Below are positions 9,950 to 18,721 of a stretch of DNA of 64,000 nucleotides, one piece after another; within the stretch, counting starts at the first letter, position 1; every line of letters starts with the position of its first letter. Position numbers and translations under genes: made by a program. The DNA comes from PALSA-612 sp963776735 (GTDB lineage Bacteria; Actinomycetota; Thermoleophilia; Gaiellales; Gaiellaceae), in contig CAVZNV010000006.1 in the NCBI GenBank assembly GCA_963776735.1, positions 1 through 64,000 of the forward strand, given 5' to 3'. A model generated the notes under the pieces. The model ran no database searches. It was not told where the DNA came from and saw nothing but the letters and a program-made list of their open reading frames with translations.

Positions 9950-10957
9950 ATGCTTCGTTTCATCATCCGCCGGCTGCTGCTCCTCCTTCCGATCCTCATC
10001 GGCGTCTCGATCCTCGTCTTCGTCTGGATCCGCCTGCTGCCGGGCGGCCCGGCGCAGGGGCTTCTCGGCGAGCGGGCGACGCCGCAGTCGATCGCCCAGA
10101 TCAACCGTCAGTTCGGTCTCAACCGGCCGATCTACGTGCAGTACTGGCGTTACCTGGACGAGACCGTCGTCCACCTCAACCTGGGCACGAGCATCACCTC
10201 GTTCCGGCCGGTCACCGACGAGATCAGGATCCGCTTTCCGGCCACGGTCGAGCTCGCGCTCGGCGCCATGATCTTCGCCGTCACGTTCGGCATCCCGCTC
10301 GGCTTCCTCGCCGCGAAGAGGTACGGCTCTGCCTTCGACCACGGCAGCCTCCTGGCCTCGCTGATCGGCATCTCGATCCCGATCTTCTTCCTCGGGCTGA
10401 TCCTCAAGTACATCTTCTCGGTGCGCCTCGGCTGGCTCCCGAGCATCGGGCGAGAGAACGTGCTCGCCGACTACAACCACCCGACCGGCTTCTATGTCCT
10501 CGACGCGATCATCGAGCGCAACCCGTCCCAGCTCTGGGACGCGATCCAGCACCTGATCCTGCCTGCGATCGCACTCGGCTCGATCCCGCTCGCGATCATC
10601 GCGCGCATCACGCGCGCGTCCGTGCTCGACGTCCAGAACGAGGACTACGTGCGCACGGCGCGGGCGAAAGGCCTGCCGCCGCGCGAGGTCGACTCCCGGC
10701 ACGTGCTGCGGAACGCGATGCTGCCGATCACCACGATCATCGGGCTGCAGACCGGACTGCTGCTCTCCGGCGCGGTCCTCACCGAGACCGTGTTCGCCTG
10801 GCCCGGGATCGGAAGCTGGCTCAAGGACGCGATCTTCGCCCGCGACTACCCGGTCCTGCAGGGAGGCATCCTCTTCCTTGCCGTCGTCTTCGTCGTCGTG
10901 AACCTCCTCGTCGACATCTCGTACGCCTTCCTCAACCCGCGGATCAGGCTGCAATGA
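9950..10957 (+). CDS. Peptide ABC transporter permease (DppB/OppB type)
   Basis: Inner-membrane permease of 335 aa with the OppB layout: a first helix LLLLLPILIGVSILVFVWI, a periplasmic stretch with LGTSITSFRPV, and then five more helices. The cytoplasmic EAA loop reads DYVRTARAKGLPPREV, the contact for the ATPase subunits. It starts at ATG 9950, 32 nt after the binding-protein gene, and overlaps the next permease gene by 4 nt (ATGA). The gene product pairs with the next permease to form the channel. Confidence 0.95.
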   Translation: MLRFIIRRLLLLLPILIGVSILVFVWIRLLPGGPAQGLLGERATPQSIAQINRQFGLNRPIYVQYWRYLDETVVHLNLGTSITSFRPVTDEIRIRFPATVELALGAMIFAVTFGIPLGFLAAKRYGSAFDHGSLLASLIGISIPIFFLGLILKYIFSVRLGWLPSIGRENVLADYNHPTGFYVLDAIIERNPSQLWDAIQHLILPAIALGSIPLAIIARITRASVLDVQNEDYVRTARAKGLPPREVDSRHVLRNAMLPITTIIGLQTGLLLSGAVLTETVFAWPGIGSWLKDAIFARDYPVLQGGILFLAVVFVVVNLLVDISYAFLNPRIRLQ

Positions 10958-11940
10958 CCGTCGCCCAGATCGACGTCGCCGACGTCCTGCCGGCCTCGGG
11001 CGGCGGCCTCTGGCGCGACGCCTGGTCGCGGCTGCGCAAGAACCCGGGCGCGATCGTCGGGTGCTTCATCGTCGTGAGCTTCGTGATCATCGCGATCTTC
11101 GCGCCGGTCCTCGCGCCGTACCCGCCGCAGAAGGTCAATCTCTTTGCGCATCTCCTCTCGGGCCCTTCGTCGAGCCACTGGCTCGGCGTCGACCAGCTCG
11201 GCCGCGACGAGTTCAGCCGCATCCTCTACGGCGCGCGGTACTCGCTGGCGATCGGCATCGTGGCCGTCACCGCCGGACTGTCGATCGGACTCCTGCTCGG
11301 CGCCACCGCCGGCTACTTCGGCGGCTTCACGGACTCCGTGATCATGCGCTCGATGGACGTGATGCTGGCCATCCCGGGCCTGCTGCTCGCGATCGGAATC
11401 GTCGCCGCGCTCGGCGCCGGCCTCTGGCAGATCATGATCGCCGTCGGGATCACGAACGTTCCCGTCTTCGCCCGCCTCTTGCGCGGGTCGGTGCTGTCGC
11501 AGCGCGAGCAGGACTTCGTGCTCGCGGCCAGGTCGGTCGGCATCCGCAAGCGCTCGATCCTCTTCGGGCACATCCTCCCGAACTCGATGTCACCGCTGAT
11601 CGTCGGCGCGACGCTCGCGATGGCGACCGCGATCATCGACGTCGCGGGCCTCGGCTTCCTCGGCCTCGGCCCGCAGGATCCTGGCACGCCGGAGTGGGGG
11701 ACGATGCTGACGCAGGTCGACCTCTACCTGCAGAGCGCGCCGTTCCTCGCGATCGCGCCCGGCATCGCGATCGTGCTGCTCGTGCTTGGGTTCAACCTGA
11801 TCGGCGACGGCCTGCGCGAGGCGCTCGACCCGAAGCTGCGCGGCCGCACCGGCAAGTTCAGGCGCTCGAAGACGGCGGAGCAGGAGCTCGACGAGACCCG
11901 CGAGGCGGCGTTCAGCCAGGAGTCGGGCGAGTTTGGCTAG
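10954..11940 (+). CDS. Peptide ABC transporter permease (DppC/OppC type)
   Basis: Second channel subunit, 328 aa. The N-terminal OppC-specific segment (WSRLRKNPGAIVGCFIVVS) precedes the first helix. A conserved HWLGVDQLGRDEFSRILYGAR follows, and the EAA loop is DFVLAARSVGIRKRSIL. It overlaps the upstream permease by 4 nt and the following ATPase gene by 8 nt. The C terminus is extended and charged (KFRRSKTAEQELDETREA). Confidence 0.95.
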   Translation: MTVAQIDVADVLPASGGGLWRDAWSRLRKNPGAIVGCFIVVSFVIIAIFAPVLAPYPPQKVNLFAHLLSGPSSSHWLGVDQLGRDEFSRILYGARYSLAIGIVAVTAGLSIGLLLGATAGYFGGFTDSVIMRSMDVMLAIPGLLLAIGIVAALGAGLWQIMIAVGITNVPVFARLLRGSVLSQREQDFVLAARSVGIRKRSILFGHILPNSMSPLIVGATLAMATAIIDVAGLGFLGLGPQDPGTPEWGTMLTQVDLYLQSAPFLAIAPGIAIVLLVLGFNLIGDGLREALDPKLRGRTGKFRRSKTAEQELDETREAAFSQESGEFG

Positions 11941-12958
11941 TCCAGCGCGCGAGCCGCTGCTCGCGGTCGACGGCCTCAAGGTCGAGTTCTGGACGTCGCG
12001 GGGCACGATCCACGCGGTCAACGGCATCTCGTTTGAGATCGCGCCCGGCGAGACACTCGGCATCGTCGGCGAGTCCGGCTGCGGCAAGAGCGTGACGTCG
12101 CTCGCCCTGCTCGGCATCCTCCCGCGCGCGGGCCGTGCGGTTGCGGGAACGGCGACCTTCGAAGGGCGCGACCTGCTCCAGCTGTCCGACAGGGAGCTCC
12201 GCGACATCCGCGGCAAGGACATCGCGATGATCTTCCAGGACCCGATGACGAGCCTGAACCCGGTGCTCACGATCGGCCGGCAAATCCGGGAGGCGCTCCA
12301 CACGCACTTCGGAATGAACCGCGACGAAGCAGGAAAGCGCGCCATCGAGCTCCTCGATCAGGTCGGGATACCCGGCGCGCCGAGCCGCGTGCGCGACTAC
12401 CCGCACCAGTTCTCGGGCGGCATGCGGCAGCGGGCGATGATCGCGATGGCGCTCGCCTGCCAACCGAAGCTGCTGATCGCCGACGAGCCGACGACCGCTC
12501 TCGACGTGACGATCCAGGCGCAGATCCTCGACCTGCTCCGAGCTCTGGTCGACGACACGGGCATGGCCCTGATCCTGATCACGCACGACCTCGGCGTCGT
12601 CGCCGGCATGTGCGAACGCGTGAACGTGATGTACGGCGGCATGTTCATGGAGTCGGGCTCGGCCGACCAGCTCTTCGCCCGGCCGCGGCATCCGTACACG
12701 CTCGGCCTGCTCCAGAGCGTGCCTCGTCTCGACGCGTCGCAGCGCGGCCGCCTGACGCCGATCGAAGGCGCGCCGCGCGACATGCTCACCCCGCCGAGAT
12801 CGTGCCCGTTCCAGCCGCGTTGCCGCTACGCCGTCGACGAGTCGGCGAAGCAGGTGCCGCCGCTCGAGGAGGTCGAGCCGGGGCACTTCGTCGCGTGCTT
12901 CAACCCGGTTCCTCCGGACGAGTGGGCCGCAAGCCGCAAGGCGGTCGTGTCGGCGTGA
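11933..12958 (+). CDS. Peptide ABC transporter ATP-binding protein (OppD/DppD type)
   Basis: Cytoplasmic ATPase of 341 aa that powers import. Walker A is GESGCGKSV, the signature is FSGGMRQRAMIAMALA, Walker B is LLIADEPTTALD, and the switch His is in LILITHDLG. The C-terminal oligopeptide extension has the cysteine-bearing PFQPRCRY segment of the Opp/Dpp family, where [4Fe-4S] binding has been reported in some members. The start is TTG 11933 inside the permease gene, with CAGGAG upstream. Its stop overlaps a methyltransferase gene (GTGA). Confidence 0.94.
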   Translation: MASPAREPLLAVDGLKVEFWTSRGTIHAVNGISFEIAPGETLGIVGESGCGKSVTSLALLGILPRAGRAVAGTATFEGRDLLQLSDRELRDIRGKDIAMIFQDPMTSLNPVLTIGRQIREALHTHFGMNRDEAGKRAIELLDQVGIPGAPSRVRDYPHQFSGGMRQRAMIAMALACQPKLLIADEPTTALDVTIQAQILDLLRALVDDTGMALILITHDLGVVAGMCERVNVMYGGMFMESGSADQLFARPRHPYTLGLLQSVPRLDASQRGRLTPIEGAPRDMLTPPRSCPFQPRCRYAVDESAKQVPPLEEVEPGHFVACFNPVPPDEWAASRKAVVSA

Positions 12959-13669
12959 CCCGGCTCGACGACGCAGCCTTCGTCCGGCGCGAGTACGAGA
13001 CGCTCGACCGGCTCGACGCCCGGCGGCTCGACCACTCGGGCTGGCTTCGGTCCGACCGGGACGACGAATGGGGGGTTGCGCTGGAAGCGGTCGCGGAAGC
13101 GCGGCCGCGGCGCGTTCTGGAGGTCGGAAGCGGCATGGCCGACTTCGCCGCGGTCATCGCCGCCCCCGAGGTCGTGTGCGTCGACTCCTCGCAGGCGTCG
13201 GTCGACGCGGCTCGCGGCCACGGGCTGGAGGCGGTGCTCGGGGACATCCACGAGCTGCCCTTCCCGGACGGAGCCTTCGACGTCGTCGTCTGCAGCCACA
13301 CGCTGTACCACGTGGCCGACCGGGACGGGGCCGTTGCCGAGTTGGCGCGCGTCCTCCGCCCGGGCGGCCGTTTCGTCGGGATTCTACGGAACGCCGGAGC
13401 ACCTGACCGAGCTCTGGGACGCGGTCGGGCATCAGTGGCCTCCGGACAACTTCGACTCGGAGAGCGGGCTGGAGGAGCTCGGGCGGCACTTCGCACGCGT
13501 CGAGCAGCGGCTGACGGGCGGTGCCGTGCTCTGGGCGAACCGGTCCGACCTGCAGATCTATCTCGACGCGTACAGCGAGATGGTCGGGCCGCTCGAGGCG
13601 CCTGACGGCCCCTACCCGTTCGTCGCGTCGCGCCGGAAGTGCGTGTTCGTCGCGGAGACGGCCGCGTGA
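12955..13669 (+). CDS. Class I SAM-dependent methyltransferase (frame broken by one extra base)
   Basis: A small-molecule-type methyltransferase. The SAM motif I is VLEVGSGMADFAAVI, followed by the acidic VVCVDSS, then DVVVCSHTLYHVADRDGAV and LRPGGRFVGI. These read in one frame to about 13380. The rest (YGTPEHLTELWDAVGHQWP to CVFVAETAA) is in the next frame. The break is GGATTCT at 13379-13385; removing a T gives VGIYGTPEHL and a 237-aa protein. The gene sits between two ATPase genes of a peptide transporter and overlaps both by GTGA, so it is cotranscribed with them. The substrate is unknown; modification of the imported compound is only a guess. Confidence 0.82.
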
Positions 13670-14760
13670 GCGACCCCGCAGCGCCGCAGAACGGGCAGCT
13701 CGTCGAGGTCGAAGACCTCAAGGTCTGGTTCCCGATCAAGAGCGGGCTCGTCCTCGACCGGCATGTCGGAGACGTCCGGGCCGTCGACGGCGTCTCGTTC
13801 TCGATCCGGCGCGGCGAGACGCTCGGCCTCGTGGGCGAGTCCGGCTGCGGCAAGTCGACGCTCGGGCGGACGCTGCTGCTGCTCTACCGGCCGACGGCCG
13901 GCAAGATCGTCTTCGACGGCCAGGACCTGACGAAGCTCGGCTCGGAAGGCGTCCGCACGCTGCGCCGGCGGATGCAGATGGTGTTCCAGGACCCGTTCGC
14001 GTCCCTGAACCCGCGTCACAGCGTGGGGAAGATCGTCGGCGAGCCGCTGCGCGTCCACGGCCTCGCGGACAAACGGCAGGCGAACGCGCGCGTGCGCGAG
14101 CTGCTCGAGGTCGTCGGCCTGCCGCCGGACGCCGCGACGCGCTACCCGCACGAGTTCTCGGGCGGGCAGCGCCAGCGAATCGGCCTGGCACGGGCACTCT
14201 CGCTCAACCCTGACTTCATCGTCGCCGACGAGCCCGTGTCCGCCCTGGACGTGTCGATCCAGGCGCAGATGATCAATCTGTTCGAGGAGCTCCAGACCGA
14301 GTTCAACCTGACGTATCTGTTCATCGCGCACGATCTCGCCGTCGTGCGGCACATCTCCGACCGGGTGGCGGTCATGTACCTGGGCACGATCGTCGAGGTG
14401 TCGCCGTCGGACGAGCTCTACGAGCGCCCCTTGCATCCGTACACGATCGCGCTGCTTTCGGCGATCCCGATCCCCGATCCCGAGGTCGAGCGCGCTCGCA
14501 AGCCGATCCTGCTCCCCGGCGACCTGCCGAGCCCGGCGAACCCGCCGACGGCGTGCCGGTTCCACACGCGCTGCCCGTACGTCCAGGACACGCTCTGCCG
14601 GGACGAGCCCCCGCCGCTGCGCGAGCTCGAGCCGGGCCACCTCGTTGCCTGCCACTGGGCCGAGCAGATCCGCTCCGGGCAGCTAGAGCCGAAGCTGCGC
14701 GTCGCCGAGATCGTCAAGCAGCCCGCCGCACCCGTCGCGGCGCCGCCTTCGACGGCCTAA
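13666..14760 (+). CDS. Peptide ABC transporter ATP-binding protein (OppF/DppF type)
   Basis: Second ATPase of the importer, 364 aa. It shows GESGCGKSTLGRTLLLL (Walker A), FSGGQRQRIGLARALS (signature), FIVADEPVSALD (Walker B) and LFIAHDLAVVRHI (switch His). The C-terminal extension has the family cysteine segment CRFHTRCPYVQDTLC. GTG 13666 overlaps the methyltransferase stop. It ends the operon; a GC hairpin lies 73 nt after the stop. Confidence 0.94.
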   Translation: MSDPAAPQNGQLVEVEDLKVWFPIKSGLVLDRHVGDVRAVDGVSFSIRRGETLGLVGESGCGKSTLGRTLLLLYRPTAGKIVFDGQDLTKLGSEGVRTLRRRMQMVFQDPFASLNPRHSVGKIVGEPLRVHGLADKRQANARVRELLEVVGLPPDAATRYPHEFSGGQRQRIGLARALSLNPDFIVADEPVSALDVSIQAQMINLFEELQTEFNLTYLFIAHDLAVVRHISDRVAVMYLGTIVEVSPSDELYERPLHPYTIALLSAIPIPDPEVERARKPILLPGDLPSPANPPTACRFHTRCPYVQDTLCRDEPPPLRELEPGHLVACHWAEQIRSGQLEPKLRVAEIVKQPAAPVAAPPSTA

Positions 14761-14833
14761 AGGAGTCTTTGACGAGACGCTGCACGTCGACGGGGCGTGG
14801 TGGGCGTCGTGATGCAAGGACGCAGGGAGCGTT

Positions 14834-14850
14834 CGTACCCGGGGGGTACG
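14834..14850. terminator. Hairpin downstream of the peptide transporter operon
   Basis: CGTACCC / GGGTACG with a GGG loop, in the 164-nt gap between the last transporter gene and a convergent gene. There is no U-tract. The rest of the gap shows no gene or motif that I recognise. Confidence 0.35.
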
Positions 14851-14924
14851 GGCGCGACTGAGGACGCAGTCAGCTCGGCGCTCAGCACGTTCCGGCGACC
14901 TCAGCCGCGTTTCGTCGAAGGCTC

Positions 14925-15596
14925 CTAATGCATGCGTGCCGCCATGGTGGCGGCGGCAGCGCGGATGTCGTCCTGCGTCCAGCCTTTCCCGACCGTCAGC
15001 ACGCTCAGCGTGCCGAGCGCGCGTCCCTTTCGGAGGTCGATCACCCAGGCCGTCAGCGTCGTCCTGCCCTGCTGGTTGACGATCTTCACCGTGATCTCGA
15101 AGCCCGTGGCCGTCGCCTTCAGGCCGTTCAGGGACACGGCCTTCGAGGTCGAGGTGCCGTACGAGCCGGCGGGAACCTCACCGGCGAGCACCGAGCCCAG
15201 GCACTTCGCGTAGCCGCTGCTGGAGGTGACCGACGCAGCCGTGGCGGCCTGGGCCGGAGTCTTGAACAGGTGGACGTCCGACTCGACGAGGAACGTGCCC
15301 GTACCGACGTTGCGCGAGTAGGTCTTGCCGACCTGTGCCGTCGCGGTCAGCTTCGACAGGCTGAAGTGCTTGACGACGCAGACCGGGTTGACGCGCCCGA
15401 AGTCGGTGGCCGTCGCCGCCCAGCCGGTGTTCTTCTTGATGTCCGCCGGCTTGAGGATGATCGTGCGGGCGTAGCTGACGTCAGCCGGCTTGACGGCGAG
15501 CTTGGGATCCCCGGGAGCTGCGAGCGCCGCTGCGGCGAGCGCCGCGGCCGCGCCGAGAACGGCGGCGAAACTGAGGAACCGTGAGACGCCTGCCAC
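14925..15596 (-). CDS. Secreted protein of unknown function
   Basis: I do not recognise the family. The 223-aa product starts at GTG 15596 with a clear export signal (FLSFAAVLGAAAALAAAALAAP), so it is secreted or periplasmic. The mature part is small-residue and Thr/Val rich, with two Cys residues (NPVCVVKHF and YAKCLGS) that could form a disulfide. It has beta-strand-like segments such as GLKATATGFEITVKIV and ends in a helix (QDDIRAAAATMAARMH). It is divergent from dtd, whose start is 32 nt away, and convergent with the peptide transporter operon. Confidence 0.7.
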   Translation of the reverse strand: MAGVSRFLSFAAVLGAAAALAAAALAAPGDPKLAVKPADVSYARTIILKPADIKKNTGWAATATDFGRVNPVCVVKHFSLSKLTATAQVGKTYSRNVGTGTFLVESDVHLFKTPAQAATAASVTSSSGYAKCLGSVLAGEVPAGSYGTSTSKAVSLNGLKATATGFEITVKIVNQQGRTTLTAWVIDLRKGRALGTLSVLTVGKGWTQDDIRAAAATMAARMH

Positions 15597-15615
15597 GATG
15601 TTCAGGGTAGCCGAG

Positions 15616-15621
15616 TAGGCT
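15616..15621 (+). promoter_or_regulatory. -10-like box before dtd
   Basis: TAGGCT ends 7 nt before the dtd GTG, the spacing expected when transcription begins at the start codon. No Shine-Dalgarno sequence is present. Confidence 0.4.
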
Positions 15622-15628
15622 CGCGACG

Positions 15629-16078
15629 GTGAGGGCGGTCGTTCAGCGCGTGTCGCGCGCCCGGGTGGTCGTCGAGGGCGAGGTCGTGGGAGAGATCGGC
15701 CGCGGGCTGTGCATCCTGCTGGGCGTGGCCGGAACCGACGGGGAGGCAGAGGCCGACCGCCTCGCCGGCCGCGCGGCGCGGCTGCGCGTGTTCGAGAACG
15801 AGGACGGGAAGTTCGACCATTCACTGTTAGACGTCGGCGGAGCCGCTTTGGTGGTGAGCCAGTTCACGCTGATCGCCGACACGGCGAAGGGCAACCGCCC
15901 GAGCTTCTCGGCCGCCGCGCGCCCCGACCAGGCGGAGCCGCTCTACGAGCGGTTCTGCTCCGCGCTCCGCGAGCTCCGCGTCACCGTCGCAACCGGCGCC
16001 TTCGGCGCCCGCATGGCGGTCGAGCTCGTCAACGACGGCCCGGTCACGATCGTCATCGAGACAGGAGGCAGCACATGA
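15629..16078 (+). CDS. dtd: D-aminoacyl-tRNA deacylase
   Basis: It hydrolyses D-amino acids (and glycine mischarged on tRNA-Ala) from tRNA, a cytoplasmic proofreading step. The 149-aa protein has the full family pattern: MRAVVQRVSRARVVV at the N terminus, LVVSQFTLIADTAKGNRPSF with the SQFTL active-site motif, and GAFGARMAVELVNDGPVT with the NxGPVT substrate loop. It starts at GTG 15629 and overlaps the following SnoaL-like gene by 4 nt. Confidence 0.96.
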   Translation: MRAVVQRVSRARVVVEGEVVGEIGRGLCILLGVAGTDGEAEADRLAGRAARLRVFENEDGKFDHSLLDVGGAALVVSQFTLIADTAKGNRPSFSAAARPDQAEPLYERFCSALRELRVTVATGAFGARMAVELVNDGPVTIVIETGGST

Positions 16079-16470
16079 AGCTCGACGAGTTCGCGCGCAG
16101 CTACACGGAAGCGTGGTGCAGCCAGGACCCGGCCCGTGTAGCCGAGCACTACGCGCCGGACGGCTCGCTGACGATCAACGGGGGCGCACCGTCCGTCGGC
16201 CGGGAGGCGATCACCGAGGCGGCACGCTCGTTCATGACAGCGTTTCCCGACATGCAGGTGCTGATGGACGAGCTCCGAGGCAACGAATACCACTGGACGC
16301 TCGTCGGCACGAACACCGGTCCAGGCGGCACCGGCAAGCGCGTCCGGATCAGCGGCTACGAGGAGTGGAGCATCGGTTCCGACGGCCTGATCGCCGCGTC
16401 TCTCGGTCACTTCGACGAGGCCGAGTACGCGCGCCAGATCGAGCACGGAGTGGAGTCAGGGGGCTCCTGA
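16075..16470 (+). CDS. SnoaL-like / nuclear transport factor 2 fold protein
   Basis: A 131-aa cone-shaped alpha+beta protein of the SnoaL-like family. The pattern SYTEAWCSQDPARVAEHYAP then VGREAITEAARSFMTAFPD and a strand series ending GLIAASLGHFDEAEYARQI is typical. Members are polyketide cyclases, isomerases or proteins of unknown role; no catalytic residues let me choose. ATG 16075 overlaps the dtd stop, with AGGAGG upstream at 16062-16067. Confidence 0.8.
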   Translation: MKLDEFARSYTEAWCSQDPARVAEHYAPDGSLTINGGAPSVGREAITEAARSFMTAFPDMQVLMDELRGNEYHWTLVGTNTGPGGTGKRVRISGYEEWSIGSDGLIAASLGHFDEAEYARQIEHGVESGGS

Positions 16471-16522
16471 TCGCCGACCCGGCAAGGTGAGCAACCTCCG
16501 GGGTGACAAGTATCGTCGGGAC

Positions 16523-17203
16523 GTGCACGACGTGGGCACGAGAGACAACGGTGCGAACGGACACGCCTACCCTGCGCCGGCGCGGACGCGCGGGGCTCTC
16601 GCCGAGGCGTCCTTTCTGCCGCCGCTACCAGAGGGGCCATGGGGGACGATCCTCGCCGATCCTCCCTGGCGCTTTCTCAACCGCACCGGCAAGGTCGCGC
16701 CGGAACACCGGCGACTCAGCCGCTACGACACTCTGACGGTCGAACAGATCAAGTCGATCCCGCTCGCGAGCGTCTCCGGCGAACGGTCGCACTGCTACCT
16801 GTGGGTTCCCAACGCGCTGCTCCGAGAGGGTCTGGAGGTTCTCGACGCCTGGGGGTTCACGTACAAGACGAATCTCGTCTGGCACAAGGTTCGCAAGGAC
16901 GGCGGTAGCGACGGACGGGGCGTGGGGTTCTACTTCCGCAACGTCACCGAGCTCGTCCTCTTCGGCGTCCGAGGATCGCTGAGGACCTTCAAGCCGGGCC
17001 GGCGCCAGACCAACCTGATCGCGACTCGCAAACGCGAGCACTCGCGGAAGCCCGACGAGCTGCACGACATCATCGAGGCGTGCTCGCCCGACCCCTATCT
17101 CGAGCTGTTCGCGCGCTATTCGCGAGACGGGTGGGCAACGTGGGGGAACGAGGCGGCGGACGACGTCGTCCCGCGCGGGCGGCAATACCCTTCGTACTGC
17201 TAG
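16523..17203 (+). CDS. MT-A70 family DNA adenine methyltransferase
   Basis: MT-A70-type enzymes methylate N6 of adenine. The SAM/catalytic motif is ILADPPWRF (DPPW). Family features follow: YDTLTVEQIKSIPLA, CYLWVPNALLREGLEVLDAWGF, TNLVWHK and ELVLFGVRG. The C-terminal NLIATRKREHSRKPDEL matches the substrate end. It converges with a BglII/BstYI-like endonuclease gene 3 nt beyond its stop, so it is most likely the protective methylase of that system. GTG 16523 is chosen because TATCGT lies 6 nt upstream, as in other genes here; in-frame GTG 16487 would add 12 residues. No target-recognition domain is visible. Confidence 0.87.
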   Translation: MHDVGTRDNGANGHAYPAPARTRGALAEASFLPPLPEGPWGTILADPPWRFLNRTGKVAPEHRRLSRYDTLTVEQIKSIPLASVSGERSHCYLWVPNALLREGLEVLDAWGFTYKTNLVWHKVRKDGGSDGRGVGFYFRNVTELVLFGVRGSLRTFKPGRRQTNLIATRKREHSRKPDELHDIIEACSPDPYLELFARYSRDGWATWGNEAADDVVPRGRQYPSYC

Positions 17204-17206
17204 CGC

Positions 17207-17800
17207 TCAGGCTCCGGCGTTGTAGGCGGCTCTCCTGATGCCGAAGACGAGAATCGGGCAGCCTCCGCCACTGCCGCCCTCGAGGCGCGGCAGCAGCTTG
17301 TCCATGTGCGTCGTGGACGCGCCGTACTTCGCGTAGACGCCCAACCGGCGAAACAACGCCTGAAGCTCCTCGGAGCGAGTGATGATCACGCCCACCGCAA
17401 GGGCTCGAAGCTCGAACAGGAGACGGAAGTTGTTCAGGTCGCGGTCGTAGAACGGGTCTTTGTTGTTCCACTCGATCTCGACGCCGACGTCGTTCTTGAA
17501 GCAGTCGACCTTGTGCGTCGGCGACTGTCGCTCGACTCCGTCGACCACGATCTTCGTGTCGAAGTTCTTCTCCTGCCAGCCGAGTGCGTAGAACGGCCCG
17601 TCCAGCGCCTGGGACACGAGCGAGCGGCCTCCGCCGCCGGCGACGATGTGCGAGTGCTTCAGCTCGAAGCCGCGCAGCACGGCGAGCATGTCGTTCCATT
17701 CGTTCGGAAACGCCTGGCTCAGCACGGCGCAGGCGTTACGCCACTCGTGCGTCTCGTACTTCGCGGCGAGGTCGGCCGGTATCAGATGCAGACTGGTCAC
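17207..17800 (-). CDS. BglII/BstYI-like type II restriction endonuclease
   Basis: A 197-aa protein resembling the BglII/BstYI endonuclease family, whose known members cut AGATCT (BglII) or RGATCY (BstYI). The likely PD-(D/E)xK site is THKVDCFKNDVGVEIEWNN, giving Asp, then Glu-Ile-Glu in place of the Glu-x-Gln of BglII. Next comes KDPFYDRDLNNFRLLFELRA, conserved in this group, and VGVIITRSEELQ. It pairs with the convergent MT-A70 methylase gene. GTG 17800 overlaps the stop of the upstream hydrolase gene, so it is cotranscribed with it. The target site cannot be read from the sequence; RGATCY is an inference. Confidence 0.8.
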   Translation of the reverse strand: MTSLHLIPADLAAKYETHEWRNACAVLSQAFPNEWNDMLAVLRGFELKHSHIVAGGGGRSLVSQALDGPFYALGWQEKNFDTKIVVDGVERQSPTHKVDCFKNDVGVEIEWNNKDPFYDRDLNNFRLLFELRALAVGVIITRSEELQALFRRLGVYAKYGASTTHMDKLLPRLEGGSGGGCPILVFGIRRAAYNAGA

Positions 17801-18675
17801 GCGGTCTTCGCGAAGGACGTCAGCCAGTCGATGAGCTTCTGCTCGTAGTCCATGGCGACCGTGTCGTCCGGAAGGATCATCTCGTGCGACGCCTCGGGGA
17901 CTACGACCACGTCCACCGCGTCGCCGCGGGCCTCGCGCCAGGCGCGGACGCTCGGCTCGACCGGCGTCCACGCGTCGTCCTCGCCGTAGAACATCAGCGC
18001 CGGCACCCGCACACGCTGGAAGACGGGGAACGGGTCGAAGTCCATCTCCTCGATCCAGTACCGGCAGCCCTCGGCATCGAGCGGGACCGGGGGCAGGAAT
18101 GCGAGCAGCCACCACGGCTCCTCCATCGCCCGCTGCAGCTCGATCGCGAGCTCCTCCTCGCGCCCGGCGGCGCGCCCGTGCACGTACGCCTCGTAGAAGC
18201 GGCGCAGCGCGAGCGCGCGCTGCACGACCGCGTTGCCGTAGCCGGCGCGCGTGAGCTGCTGCTCGGTCGCGTACATCATCTGCTCCGACGGTGTCACGCC
18301 GGTCGAGGCCACGCCGACGACGAACGCGACTCCCGGGGACTCGGCCGCCGCGAGCGGGGCCACCCAACCGCCCTGGCTGAAGCCCCACAGCCCGGCCCGC
18401 TTGACGTCGACCACGCTCAGAACGCCGAGCGCGTCCGCCGCCTGCACCTCGAAGCGCCCGCGCGAGCTGTGACCGGTCGACGCGCCGTCGCCGCGCCGGT
18501 CGAACGTGACGACGCCGATGCCGACCTCGGGCAGCACCTCGTGCAGATGCCGGTAGAGGACGTAGTCGCGCGTGCCCTCCCCGGCTCCGTGCAGGACCAC
18601 GAGAGCGGTGTCCCCACCCTGCGAGTACGACGCGGCGAGAACGGCCCCGTCGACCCTGACCGTGAACTCCTTCAC
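17797..18675 (-). CDS. Alpha/beta hydrolase
   Basis: A 292-aa cytoplasmic hydrolase of the dienelactone/peptidase S9-like type. The oxyanion region is VVLHGAGEGTRDY, the nucleophile elbow is LWGFSQGGWVA (GxSxGG), the acid is in LMFYGEDDAWTPVE, and the His in PEASHEMIL. A DRRGDGASTG segment is typical of this group. The natural substrate is unknown. It starts at GTG 18675, divergent from rimP, and overlaps the endonuclease gene downstream by 4 nt. It has no evident role in restriction. Confidence 0.88.
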   Translation of the reverse strand: MKEFTVRVDGAVLAASYSQGGDTALVVLHGAGEGTRDYVLYRHLHEVLPEVGIGVVTFDRRGDGASTGHSSRGRFEVQAADALGVLSVVDVKRAGLWGFSQGGWVAPLAAAESPGVAFVVGVASTGVTPSEQMMYATEQQLTRAGYGNAVVQRALALRRFYEAYVHGRAAGREEELAIELQRAMEEPWWLLAFLPPVPLDAEGCRYWIEEMDFDPFPVFQRVRVPALMFYGEDDAWTPVEPSVRAWREARGDAVDVVVVPEASHEMILPDDTVAMDYEQKLIDWLTSFAKTA

Positions 18676-18721
18676 GGGCGCATCCTATGGCTGCATAACG
18701 CTGCTATCCTGCAAAAACCAC

